64,000 bases of DNA from JAGVSV01 sp050952845 (GTDB lineage: Bacteria; Bacillota; Clostridia; Christensenellales; Aristaeellaceae), in NCBI GenBank assembly GCA_050952845.1, contig JBMNLP010000001.1, positions 2,790,001 through 2,854,000 on the forward strand, written 5' to 3'. The notes under the pieces were generated by a model. The model did no database searches. It was not told the origin of the DNA and was given only the letters and a program-made list of their open reading frames with translations. Position numbers and translations under genes: made by a program. Below, piece after piece: positions 33,819-42,453 of the stretch (position 1 is the first letter of the stretch; each line of letters starts with the position of its first letter).

Positions 33819-34871
33819 ATGAGCAAAAAGCTGCGCGTAGCGTTCTTAGGCTGTGGGTATATGGGGCAGAATGCCCACATGGTCAACTACTATGAATTGC
33901 CTGAACTGTGTGAAATCGTCGCTGTTGCCGATGCAAAGCGCGGGCTGGCCGACAAGGTTGCCCGCCATTACGGCATCCCGCAGGTGTTTGAGCGGTATGA
34001 GGATATGCTGGCAGGCGCGCAATTTGACGCTGTTGTGGCAGCCCACAGTTTTTCCAACCACATCAACATCGTGCCCATGGTACTGGAAAGCAAAAAGCCG
34101 CTGTTTACCGAAAAGCCCCTCAGCATCAGCTACGAAAACGCCATCAAGTTAGCCGATATCGCCGACAAATACCAGGTGCTGCACATGGTGGGCTACCACA
34201 AGCGGTCGGACCCTGCCAGCGAGTACGCCAAGGGCATCGTGGACGAATGGCTGGCTTCCGGCGAATATGGCAAGCTGCGCTTGGTGCGCGTGTCGATGCC
34301 CCCGGGTGACTGGGTCGGCGGCGCGCCGCCCGTGCTCACGGACAGCAGCCCCTACCCCGCCTTTGAAGCCGAAACAGCGCCGCCCTACTTCCCCGGCAAG
34401 CTGGGGGAGGACTATATTTCCTTTGTCAACTACTACATACACCAGGTCAACTACCTGCACTTCATGCTGGGGGAAAACATCCACGTGGAGTATGCCGCCC
34501 CCAACGGCGCCCTGCTGGCAGCCAAGAGCGATTCCGGCGTCTGCGCCACCATTGAAATGTCGGCGTACGAATCAGGCCATGGCTGGTATGAGAGCGCCCT
34601 CATCGCGTTTGAGCATGGCTATGTCGCTGTCGATCTGCCGGCGCCCCTGGCAAAACAGCGCGCCGGCACCGTGCGCGTATACCGCGGGAAGGACAGGGAT
34701 GCCGCCACCTTCACCGAGCCCGAGCTTCCCAACCTGCACGCCATGAAAAAGCAGGCTATGAACTTTATCGCCGCCGTGAAAAAAGAACGCCCGGCTCCAT
34801 GCACCAGCCGCCAGGCTGTGGAGGACATGCGCGTTGCCACCGAATACATCAAGCTGATCAACAAGCTGTGA
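33819..34871 (+). CDS. Gfo/Idh/MocA-family oxidoreductase
   Basis: NAD(P)-dependent sugar oxidoreductase, 350 residues. The N-terminal Rossmann motif is FLGCGYMGQNAH. TEKPLSISYENA holds the EKP signature that includes the catalytic Lys, and HMVGYHKRSDPA follows. The C-terminal sheet domain has YIHQVNYLHFML, with the His region facing the substrate. ATG 33819 has AAAGGAGG upstream; an earlier GTG is rejected. It lies between the propeller protein and the GH4 enzyme. Members oxidise C3 or other hydroxyls of sugars and glycosides, which would fit a neighbour using keto-sugars. Confidence 0.93.
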   Translation: MSKKLRVAFLGCGYMGQNAHMVNYYELPELCEIVAVADAKRGLADKVARHYGIPQVFERYEDMLAGAQFDAVVAAHSFSNHINIVPMVLESKKPLFTEKPLSISYENAIKLADIADKYQVLHMVGYHKRSDPASEYAKGIVDEWLASGEYGKLRLVRVSMPPGDWVGGAPPVLTDSSPYPAFEAETAPPYFPGKLGEDYISFVNYYIHQVNYLHFMLGENIHVEYAAPNGALLAAKSDSGVCATIEMSAYESGHGWYESALIAFEHGYVAVDLPAPLAKQRAGTVRVYRGKDRDAATFTEPELPNLHAMKKQAMNFIAAVKKERPAPCTSRQAVEDMRVATEYIKLINKL

Positions 34872-34907
34872 GCTTGAAACTGAAAAACAACCGACAGGAG
34901 GTTCACC

Positions 34908-36323
34908 ATGAGAAAAATAGCCATCATTGGCGCAGGAAGCATTGTATTCTGCAAAACGTTGATTCTCGATATGCTGGCTACGCCGGCGCTGACCGATTCC
35001 GAGTTTTCCCTGATGGCGCCGTCCACCACCCGCACCACTTATGTGAAAAACTTTGTCGAGCGGGTGATCAAAGCCAACAACCTGCCCGCTAAGGTATCCA
35101 TCACCACGGACCGGCGCGAGGCGCTGCGGGACGCCGACTATGTCATCGCCACGCTGCAGATCGGCGGCACAAAGGCCTTTCGCACCGATTATCAGATCCC
35201 CTTTGACCATGGCGTCGACCAGTGCATCGGGGATACACTGGGCCCGGGCGGCATCTTCCGCGCGCTGCGCTCCATCCCCGTCATGATGGACCTGGCCCGC
35301 GACATGGAGGAGCTGTGCCCCCATGCCCTGCTGCTCAACTATGTCAACCCCAACCCCATGGTCGTCTGGGCGCTGGGGCTGACCAACATCCAGGCGGTAG
35401 GCCTCTGCCACGGCGTGCAGACCACGCTGGACCTGATTTCAGGCTATACCGACGTTCCCAAGGACGAGATCGACTTTCTCTGCGCCGGCATCAACCACAT
35501 GGGGTGGTTTTTAAAGCTGCAGCATAAAGGGCGCGACCTGTATCCCAAGCTGCGCGAGAACTTTGAAAAGCCAGAGTACTATGTCAACGAGAAGGTGCGC
35601 GGCGAGGTGTTCCGCCAGTTTGGCTACTTCATGACGGAGTCCACCGGCCACCTTAGCGAATACCTGCCCTATTTCCGCAAAAACCAGGAAATGCTGGACC
35701 TGTATTGCGACGAACCCGGCTTTGGGGGCGAAACCGGCGCATACGTGAAATTCTGCGAGTATGTGGGTGAAAAATACAACCAGATCGATATGCTGGCAGA
35801 TGAGCCCGTGACGCTGCCCAAGCGCTCGGTGGAATACGGCTCCTACGTCATCGAAGCCCATGTCACCGGCAAGCCTTTCCATTTCAACGGCAACATCAGA
35901 AACAACGGCATGATTTCAAACCTGCCGCCGGACTGCTGCGCCGAAGGCCCCATGTATGCCGATGCCACCGGGCTGCACCGCACCGTGGTAGGCGCACTGC
36001 CCCCGCAATGCGCGGCGCTGAACCTGACCAACATCAACGTACAGCGCCTGGCGGTGGAAGCCGCGCTGCACGGCGACCCGGAAGCCGTTGTGCACGCCTG
36101 CGCCCTGGACCCGCTGACCGCTGCGTCCAGGCTGTCTCTCGCCGGCATCCGCAACATGGCAGCCGATATGCTGGAAGCTGAGCGCCAGTACCTGCCGCAG
36201 TTCAGCGGCAAAACCATCCGCCGTACCCCCGCCATCCATATACCGGCCGACGTGGTGCCGGCCAAGGTGCCGATCGACCCCGCGCTGGCCATCAACGCGC
36301 GGTTTGGGGAGCTGGGGGAGTGA
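34908..36323 (+). CDS. Glycoside hydrolase family 4 (alpha-galactosidase/MelA-like)
   Basis: 471 residues. GH4 enzymes cleave glycosides by NAD-dependent oxidation at C3, elimination and re-addition, and need Mn. The Rossmann motif is IIGAGSIVFCKTL, GDTLGPGGIFRALRSIP binds substrate, NYVNPNPMV follows, and the metal ligands lie in GLCHGVQ (Cys, His) and AGINHMGWF (His). The MelA-type alpha-galactosidase or alpha-glucuronidase branches are closest by eye; specificity is not certain. AGGAGG precedes ATG 34908. It is the last gene of the propeller-MocA-GH4 transcript. Confidence 0.92.
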   Translation: MRKIAIIGAGSIVFCKTLILDMLATPALTDSEFSLMAPSTTRTTYVKNFVERVIKANNLPAKVSITTDRREALRDADYVIATLQIGGTKAFRTDYQIPFDHGVDQCIGDTLGPGGIFRALRSIPVMMDLARDMEELCPHALLLNYVNPNPMVVWALGLTNIQAVGLCHGVQTTLDLISGYTDVPKDEIDFLCAGINHMGWFLKLQHKGRDLYPKLRENFEKPEYYVNEKVRGEVFRQFGYFMTESTGHLSEYLPYFRKNQEMLDLYCDEPGFGGETGAYVKFCEYVGEKYNQIDMLADEPVTLPKRSVEYGSYVIEAHVTGKPFHFNGNIRNNGMISNLPPDCCAEGPMYADATGLHRTVVGALPPQCAALNLTNINVQRLAVEAALHGDPEAVVHACALDPLTAASRLSLAGIRNMAADMLEAERQYLPQFSGKTIRRTPAIHIPADVVPAKVPIDPALAINARFGELGE

Positions 36324-36444
36324 CATACTGCATTCATCCGATGGGAGTGCTAGCATCGCGTCTTGATGAATAGGAAAACAAGGGCAGCGGTGTTGTATGA
36401 ATGCTTTAGAGCAAAAACACGATGTTGTCTTTGACAGTGGCGAG

Positions 36445-36470
36445 CAGGGCGATCCGGAGGGGTCGCCCTG
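36445..36470. repeat. Palindromic unit GGGCGATCC, second copy
   Basis: CAGGGCGATCCGGAG with GGGTCGCCCTG can form a strong stem. Nearly the same unit is the fifth hairpin of the ABC-F leader (16994-17015). It lies in the 390-bp gap after the GH4 gene; no U-run follows, so it is not a clear terminator. Confidence 0.5.
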
Positions 36471-36531
36471 TTGACGCGCCTCGCGGTAAATGGTAAAGTG
36501 CCGTAGCAAACGATACCAGGGAGGAATCGTC

Positions 36532-36671
36532 ATGAGGCATATCACGCGCAGCCTGGTTTTGACGCTGGTGCTGCTGCCGCGTTTTAGCTGATGGAACGGC
36601 GGAGATTGTAGACTATCTGGGTGTGCCGTTGCGAAGTGTACGGATTGATGGATACCGGTTCTGAACACCAC
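36532..36671 (+). pseudogene. Remnant of a small exported protein gene
   Basis: GGGAGG precedes ATG 36532, which reads MRHITRSLVLTLVLLPRFS and stops at 36591: a signal peptide without a body. In the next frame (shifted by one) the DNA reads LADGTAEIVDYLGVPLRSV and ends at a TGA. The two parts look like one gene broken by a deletion or frameshift. Apart from this and the palindromic unit, the 36324-36715 gap shows only a GCATTCAT/ATGAATGC inverted repeat at 36331-36401. Confidence 0.4.
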
Positions 36672-36715
36672 GGCGGTGGAAACGCCGGATGATTGATAGG
36701 ATGGGAGTTGAAAAC

Positions 36716-39700
36716 ATGTCTCGCTTTTGGAAGGTTGCCCTGTGCATCTGCCTGGCGCTTGTGTTAGCCGCTTGCGGGCAGAGCAATGAGAAGAAGTACG
36801 AAGCGGCTGAAGCCCTCGTGGCTGAAGGCAAGTACGACGAAGCCATCACGGCGTTTGAGGGCTTGAAAGGGTTTGGGGATTCGGGCAAGTATATCACCTA
36901 CATCAAGTGCCTGCAGCTGGGCGACAGCGGGCAGTATGATACGGCTGTAAGCAGCCTCAGGACGCTGGGCGAATTCAAGGAAGCCGCTTTCTTTGCAATT
37001 TACTATACCGCCCGGGGCTATGAGCACAATCAGGACTATGAAACAGCCGCCGCGGAATACCGCACCATCGCTACCTTTCAGGATGCAGCAGAGCGCCTGG
37101 AGAAGATGCCCGACATGATCCTCGACCGGGATTTTTCATCGGCTCAGGGCTTGCTGGATGATGGCTGGACAGACAACGCTTCCTATGCCTTTCAAAGGCT
37201 GGCAGACCAGCAGTATGCAGGCGAGCCGGACAGGATGCTGACCAGAGTCTATGACCTGGCAAAGGAGCAGCTTACCGCGGGCAAATTTGAGGCTGCGTAC
37301 GGGCTGTTTGACATCCTTGCCGACAGGGCATACAGCGACGCGGCCTCCATGATGCAGGAGACAGAATATCAATATGCGCTGCAAGCCCTTGAGGATGGAA
37401 ACCGCGAAACAGCCCTGTCGATGCTCTACTGGCTGGGGGACGAAGGTTGTGAACAAGCCAAAACGAAGCTGATGGAGATCGCCTATCTGGAAGCGCAGCA
37501 GCTGCTCGAAGCAGGGCAATACGAGGTGGCTGCCTCGGCGTTCGACGAGCTCGGCGTGTACTCCGACGCGGCAGACAAAGCCAAGGAAGCCCGCTATCAA
37601 TACGCGCTGTCGCTGAAAGACTCAGGCGCCGCCTATGCGCAGCGGGCGTATGAGCTGTTCAGCCAGCTCACCGACTATAAGGACAGCAGCAGCCATGCCA
37701 AAGCCTATGATGAAGCCTACAGCGCCGCGAAAGCCCTGCTGGACAACCGGGACTATGATGGGGCGGAGGCGGCTTTTCAAGCGCTGGGCTCCTATGCGGA
37801 CAGCGCCGACATGCAGATGAAAAGCCGCTACCAGAAAGCCATGTCGCTGCTGGAAGACGGGCAGTTTGCAGAAGCCTATGCCCTGTTCGTCCGGCTGGGA
37901 GCGTATGCAGATGCTGTGGACATGCAGTCCGAAACCCAATACCGAATGGCTGCCGCGCTGCTGGCGGAGGGGCGCTATGACGATGCCGCCAACGCTTACC
38001 TGGCCCTGTCCGGCTACAAGGAAGCGGCAACCATGGTGCAGGAAGCCAAGTATCAAAAAGCAGCCGCCATGGCTGAGCAGGGGGATATCGACAGCGCTGT
38101 CGCCATCCTGAACAGCATCTCCAGCTACAAGGACAGCGCGTCTGTCGCAAGCCGGCTGAAGGCGGAGCGTTGTTTTGATCAGGGGCAATATGCCGATGCG
38201 TGGGTTCTCTTTGCGTCGCTTGAGCCTGCCTACCAAACCCGCAATGCGGCGTATGACAAGCTGTATGCCGCAGCGGAAGAGCAGTGCAGGCAGGGCGAAT
38301 ACGAAAGCGCCATCGCCCAGTTTGAAGCGCTGGGGGGCTATGCCGATGCTGCGGAGCAGGCAACGGCTGCCAGGTATCTGCAGGCGAGCGGGCATGCGGC
38401 AGCCGGCGAGTACGACCAGGCGATCGACCTCTACCGCGCCCTGAATGACGAAGCGATGGTGAACCACACCATCTACAGCAAAGCCGAGGCGCTGCTGCAG
38501 GCAGGCCAATATGCGGAAGCCAGCGCCGCCTGGCTTGGCATTGCAGCCTATCAGGACAGCCGGGACCGCAGCTGCGGCATTGCCGATATGCTGTATGAGA
38601 AAAAGGATTATGCAGCCGCTTTGCCCATTTACGTTGCCGACATCGATTATCTGGACATTAAAAACCGCGTGTACACGCTGGCTGGCGACGCGGCAGCCGC
38701 ATTGGACTATGACACTGCCGTGCAGGCGTACACGCGCCTGGGCGCCTATAAGGACAGCGCTGCCAAGCTGAACATGACCCGATACGCCTATGCCGAGCAT
38801 CGCCTGCAATTGGGTGAGTTTGATGCAGCCGCAGCGCTGTTTGCCGCATTGGGCGATTTTTCCGATGCCAAGGACCGCATTGCCGACACGCATTACGCGG
38901 CTGCCGGCGCCGCCTTTGAGGCTGCGGATTATGCGGACGCGGCTACCCGCTTTAAGGCGCTCGGCGCCTACCGCGATGCGCCTGAACGCGCCAACCAGGC
39001 CCTGTATGCCCAGGCCGACGCTTTGGAACAGCAAGGCGATGATATGGCGGCGTATAAGACGTTCTCTGCCCTGGGGCAATATCTGGACAGCAGCGAGCGG
39101 GCTGTTGCCAGCCACTACCAGGGTGCCATCCAGCTGATGAACGACGGAGAATATGCCGATGCTGCCGATGCATTTTTAGCATTGGGAAAGCATGAAAACA
39201 GCAGGGAATTATTGACGCAGTGCCGGTATCATTTGGCGCAGAGCCATCTGGATGGCGGCGATCCGCTCCGCGCCGCCGAGCTGCTGCCGGCCATCCGGGG
39301 TTATCAGGACAGCGAAAAGCTGCTGCAAAAAAGCTACATCATGCTGGGCGACCGGCATGCCGCCAAAGCGCAGCATGAACGAGCCTATGCGTGCTATGCG
39401 GCAGCGGGTGATGACCCGGATGCGTTGACGCGCGCAGCCGAAGCCGCCCATGCCTGCGCCGAGAAGCACTTAGATGCGGCGGATTATGGCAAAGCCTCCA
39501 CATGGTATGCGCGGGCCGGGGCGCAGGGCGACGCGCAGCAAAAGCTCCTCGAGATTGTGGCCTATTATATGACCGCGCAGCAATATGACCTGGCCGAGAA
39601 CGCATTGTCGCTCATGGCGGACAAGGCAGCGGCAGCGCCGCACTTTTATGACATCGGCGCGGTATATGAACAGCAGGGCGATATGGACAGCGCGGCGCGC

Positions 39701-41941
39701 CTGTATCAAAAGGCGGGCAGCCACAGCAACGCCTTGGCAAAGTACCATACCATCATGTACAACAACGCCAGTGAGCTGATGGGGCGCGGGGCAATTCAGG
39801 AAGCCTGTGCGCGCTTTAACGCCATCAGGGAGTACAGCGACGCTGCCGCGCTGGCGGATGCTTTGGCTTTGCAGGTTGCTTATCAGCCCGGCGACGAGGT
39901 AACGTGGGGGGCATATCAGCAGGATGGCGACGCCGGGGGCACGAAGGAACCTATCGAATGGATTGTGTTGGAGGTGCAAAACAACAGGGCGCTGCTTCTC
40001 AGCAAGTATGGCCTGGATGCCGTTGCCTTTGCCGGCGATGACAACAGAACGCCCACCTGGGAGACATCCCTGGTCCGGCGCTGGCTGAACAACGAATTCC
40101 TGCAGCAGGCGTTCACGGCGGAGGAGCAAACCATGCTGCTCAGCGTGGATCTGGCAAACCAGGGCGATGCAGACCGCGTGTTCCTGCTCAGCTCTGCCGA
40201 GGCCAGGCGGTTTACAGGCGAATTGCTGACGCTTGAATGCTCCCCCACCCTCAGCGCTGTGCTGAACGGCGGGGATGTGCGCAAAGATAGGCGCTGCGCC
40301 TGGATGCTGCGCAATGTGTACCACAGCAACAGCAAACCCTATGCGGTCGATGCCGACGGCTCTATCTCGGCAAGCTCAGCCTTAGCTTCGCGTGCCGTTA
40401 TCCGGCCAGCGGTATGGGTCGACCTGAGCAATGCACAGGCCGCACGCCTGGCGGACAACGCGGTGATGCTGGACGGGCAGGCAAAGGAAACCAGCATCAC
40501 GCCGTCCCCGAACCATTTGAGAGACATGGAAATCGCATCCAACAGGGCGGAGCATATCACGTCCATCACGCGGTACGAGTCGAAGGATCAATACAGCCAT
40601 GGCGTAGCGCTGGACGCCTCGCTGGAAGATTGTTATTTCACGTTCAGGCTGCCGGATCAGTGTAAAACGCTTACTGCCACCATGATCGGCATAGGCTCCT
40701 GCGCTGAAGAGATCTATACCAGGGGCGACAAAAAATACCAGATCCAGTTCTACGCTGACGACGCGTTGATTCAATCGTTCGCCAACTTAACGGAGAACAT
40801 GAAGGTTCAGCTGAAGCTGAATGTGGACGGCGCCAGGACGCTCACCATCAAAGCAATCAACGAGGGCGACTATTCCAACGGCTTGTTTGCGCTGACCAAT
40901 ATCGCCCTGACCATCAGAAACCTGCCTACTGTCAATGAGCAAAACCCCTATTTGCCCGATGTTTCATCAGTCGCCATGGACAGCGCGGCAGCCATCGGCC
41001 AATATCTGCAGACTGCGCATACGGATTACCTGACGGCGCAGGGCCTTGTGCAGGCCGCGCAATATGAGGAAGCCTATGCCTTGCTGAAAGCGATGCCCGG
41101 GCTTGCCGACAGCGGGCAGCTGATCAAGGCGTGCGAATACCATATGGCGCTGAGCAAGTTAGCTGCCGGCGCTTATGACGAGGCGTACGCGCTGCTGAGC
41201 AGGTTGCGGGGCTATGCCGATGTAAACAACATCCTGTTGACCAATGAGCGGTTGATCGCGCTGGCATCCAGCCGTGCCAATCCGTGCATCATCAGCAGCG
41301 AGGATGCGGTGGTGGGACAGTACGTTACGTTCGGTCATTACGAGCAGGATAACGACCTGCTCAACGGCAGGGAGCCCATTGAATGGCTGGTGCTTGAAGC
41401 GGATGAGGCATCGGCGCTGCTGATCAGCCGCTATGTGCTGGATGGCCACAGCTACAGCGATGACGGCGCGCGCACCACCTGGAATCAAAGTGCGCTGCGA
41501 GCCTGGCTGAACGAAACCTTCCTGCAGACAGCCTTTGACGAACGGGAAAGCAGGCAGATATTGCTCACGCACGTTGCGGCGGACCTGCATCCTGAATATC
41601 CCAAGCTCGCTGTCGGCATCGATACGCAGGACCATGTGTTCCTGCTCAGCTACAAGCAGGCGCAGGCTTATTTCCCTGAACATGACTCAAGGAAGGCCGC
41701 CGGCACCGCCTACGCCTTTGCACGCAACGTATCCAATGAAGACGGCATCAGCTACTGGTGGCTGCGCACGCCGTCCAACCTGAAATCGCGCCCCGCCTCC
41801 GATGTCCACTGTGACGGCAGGGTGGGGGGAGAGGACAACTACGGCTACGACAATGCTGGCGGCGTGCGGCCGGTCATCCGCATCAACCTGGCGGTTGATC
41901 CGCTGACTGACTTATTGGAAACGGCAGGGTTTATAGAGTAG
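36716..41941 (+). CDS. Giant TPR-repeat lipoprotein with two DUF6273 domains and an NPCBM-like domain
   Basis: 1741 residues. The signal peptide has lipobox LAAC (Cys20), so the protein is anchored to the outer face of the membrane. From residue 25 to about 1050 run roughly 27 TPR-like units of about 38 residues with the pattern A..L...GxYdeAxxxFxxLGxYxDS. A first DUF6273 domain follows (about 1057-1220, WGAYQQDG, PIEWIVLE, WLNNEFLQQAF). A jelly-roll like NPCBM domain lies near 1270-1400, two more TPR units near 1435-1505, and a second DUF6273 domain near 1531-1731 (YWWLRTPS, GGVRPVI). ATG 36716 has GGGAG 8 bp upstream and starts the signal peptide. It stands alone and probably acts as a surface scaffold (inference). 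Confidence 0.9.
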   Translation: MSRFWKVALCICLALVLAACGQSNEKKYEAAEALVAEGKYDEAITAFEGLKGFGDSGKYITYIKCLQLGDSGQYDTAVSSLRTLGEFKEAAFFAIYYTARGYEHNQDYETAAAEYRTIATFQDAAERLEKMPDMILDRDFSSAQGLLDDGWTDNASYAFQRLADQQYAGEPDRMLTRVYDLAKEQLTAGKFEAAYGLFDILADRAYSDAASMMQETEYQYALQALEDGNRETALSMLYWLGDEGCEQAKTKLMEIAYLEAQQLLEAGQYEVAASAFDELGVYSDAADKAKEARYQYALSLKDSGAAYAQRAYELFSQLTDYKDSSSHAKAYDEAYSAAKALLDNRDYDGAEAAFQALGSYADSADMQMKSRYQKAMSLLEDGQFAEAYALFVRLGAYADAVDMQSETQYRMAAALLAEGRYDDAANAYLALSGYKEAATMVQEAKYQKAAAMAEQGDIDSAVAILNSISSYKDSASVASRLKAERCFDQGQYADAWVLFASLEPAYQTRNAAYDKLYAAAEEQCRQGEYESAIAQFEALGGYADAAEQATAARYLQASGHAAAGEYDQAIDLYRALNDEAMVNHTIYSKAEALLQAGQYAEASAAWLGIAAYQDSRDRSCGIADMLYEKKDYAAALPIYVADIDYLDIKNRVYTLAGDAAAALDYDTAVQAYTRLGAYKDSAAKLNMTRYAYAEHRLQLGEFDAAAALFAALGDFSDAKDRIADTHYAAAGAAFEAADYADAATRFKALGAYRDAPERANQALYAQADALEQQGDDMAAYKTFSALGQYLDSSERAVASHYQGAIQLMNDGEYADAADAFLALGKHENSRELLTQCRYHLAQSHLDGGDPLRAAELLPAIRGYQDSEKLLQKSYIMLGDRHAAKAQHERAYACYAAAGDDPDALTRAAEAAHACAEKHLDAADYGKASTWYARAGAQGDAQQKLLEIVAYYMTAQQYDLAENALSLMADKAAAAPHFYDIGAVYEQQGDMDSAARLYQKAGSHSNALAKYHTIMYNNASELMGRGAIQEACARFNAIREYSDAAALADALALQVAYQPGDEVTWGAYQQDGDAGGTKEPIEWIVLEVQNNRALLLSKYGLDAVAFAGDDNRTPTWETSLVRRWLNNEFLQQAFTAEEQTMLLSVDLANQGDADRVFLLSSAEARRFTGELLTLECSPTLSAVLNGGDVRKDRRCAWMLRNVYHSNSKPYAVDADGSISASSALASRAVIRPAVWVDLSNAQAARLADNAVMLDGQAKETSITPSPNHLRDMEIASNRAEHITSITRYESKDQYSHGVALDASLEDCYFTFRLPDQCKTLTATMIGIGSCAEEIYTRGDKKYQIQFYADDALIQSFANLTENMKVQLKLNVDGARTLTIKAINEGDYSNGLFALTNIALTIRNLPTVNEQNPYLPDVSSVAMDSAAAIGQYLQTAHTDYLTAQGLVQAAQYEEAYALLKAMPGLADSGQLIKACEYHMALSKLAAGAYDEAYALLSRLRGYADVNNILLTNERLIALASSRANPCIISSEDAVVGQYVTFGHYEQDNDLLNGREPIEWLVLEADEASALLISRYVLDGHSYSDDGARTTWNQSALRAWLNETFLQTAFDERESRQILLTHVAADLHPEYPKLAVGIDTQDHVFLLSYKQAQAYFPEHDSRKAAGTAYAFARNVSNEDGISYWWLRTPSNLKSRPASDVHCDGRVGGEDNYGYDNAGGVRPVIRINLAVDPLTDLLETAGFIE

Positions 41942-42053
41942 AGCAAATTGCGCAAGTACAATGCACAAAGTTGCTGAAAGTTGACGATGCTGTTGCGGCT
42001 TGCTGTCCGCTGTGGTATCCTGCCTGCGATGTGCGAACACAGGAGGGATATCT

Positions 42054-42396
42054 GTGAGAAGAAGCGACAGGCAGGTGACCGACCCCGCCGCGGTGCGTGC
42101 CATGATACATCGCTGTACCGTGATGCGCCTGGGCCTGTGCCGCAGCGGCATGCCTTATGTCGTGCCCATGAACTTCGGCTGTGAATGGGAAGGCGATCTC
42201 CCTGTGCTGTACGCCCACTGCGCGCATGACGGATTGAAGTTAGATATCCTGCGCGAAAACAGCAATGTGTGCGTGGAAATGGACAGCGGCGGCGAACTGA
42301 TACAGGGCGCGAAGCGTCGCAGTCATCCGAATTGCGCTGCACACGCTCTCCGCCAAAGCCTGCGGCTATGACGCATCCAGCTTAACAAGCCTATAA
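42054..42396 (+). pseudogene. PNPOx/NimA-like flavoprotein gene with internal deletion
   Basis: GTG 42054 follows AGGAGG. Codons 1-85 read as a pyridoxamine-phosphate oxidase-like protein: RQVTDPAAVRAMIHRC, then LGLCRSGMPYVVPMNFGCEW, then VCVEMDSGGELIQG. The reading then changes frame to a 20-residue tail and stops at 42371. In another frame the DNA continues as VAVIRIALHTLSAKACG to TAA 42396, which matches the family C-terminus. About 40 central residues are missing. A deletion with frameshift has probably destroyed the gene. Confidence 0.65.
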
Positions 42397-42453
42397 CAAA
42401 AAATATGTGCTACAATGGGCACACCAACAATCTACAGACAGGGAGAGATGGTT

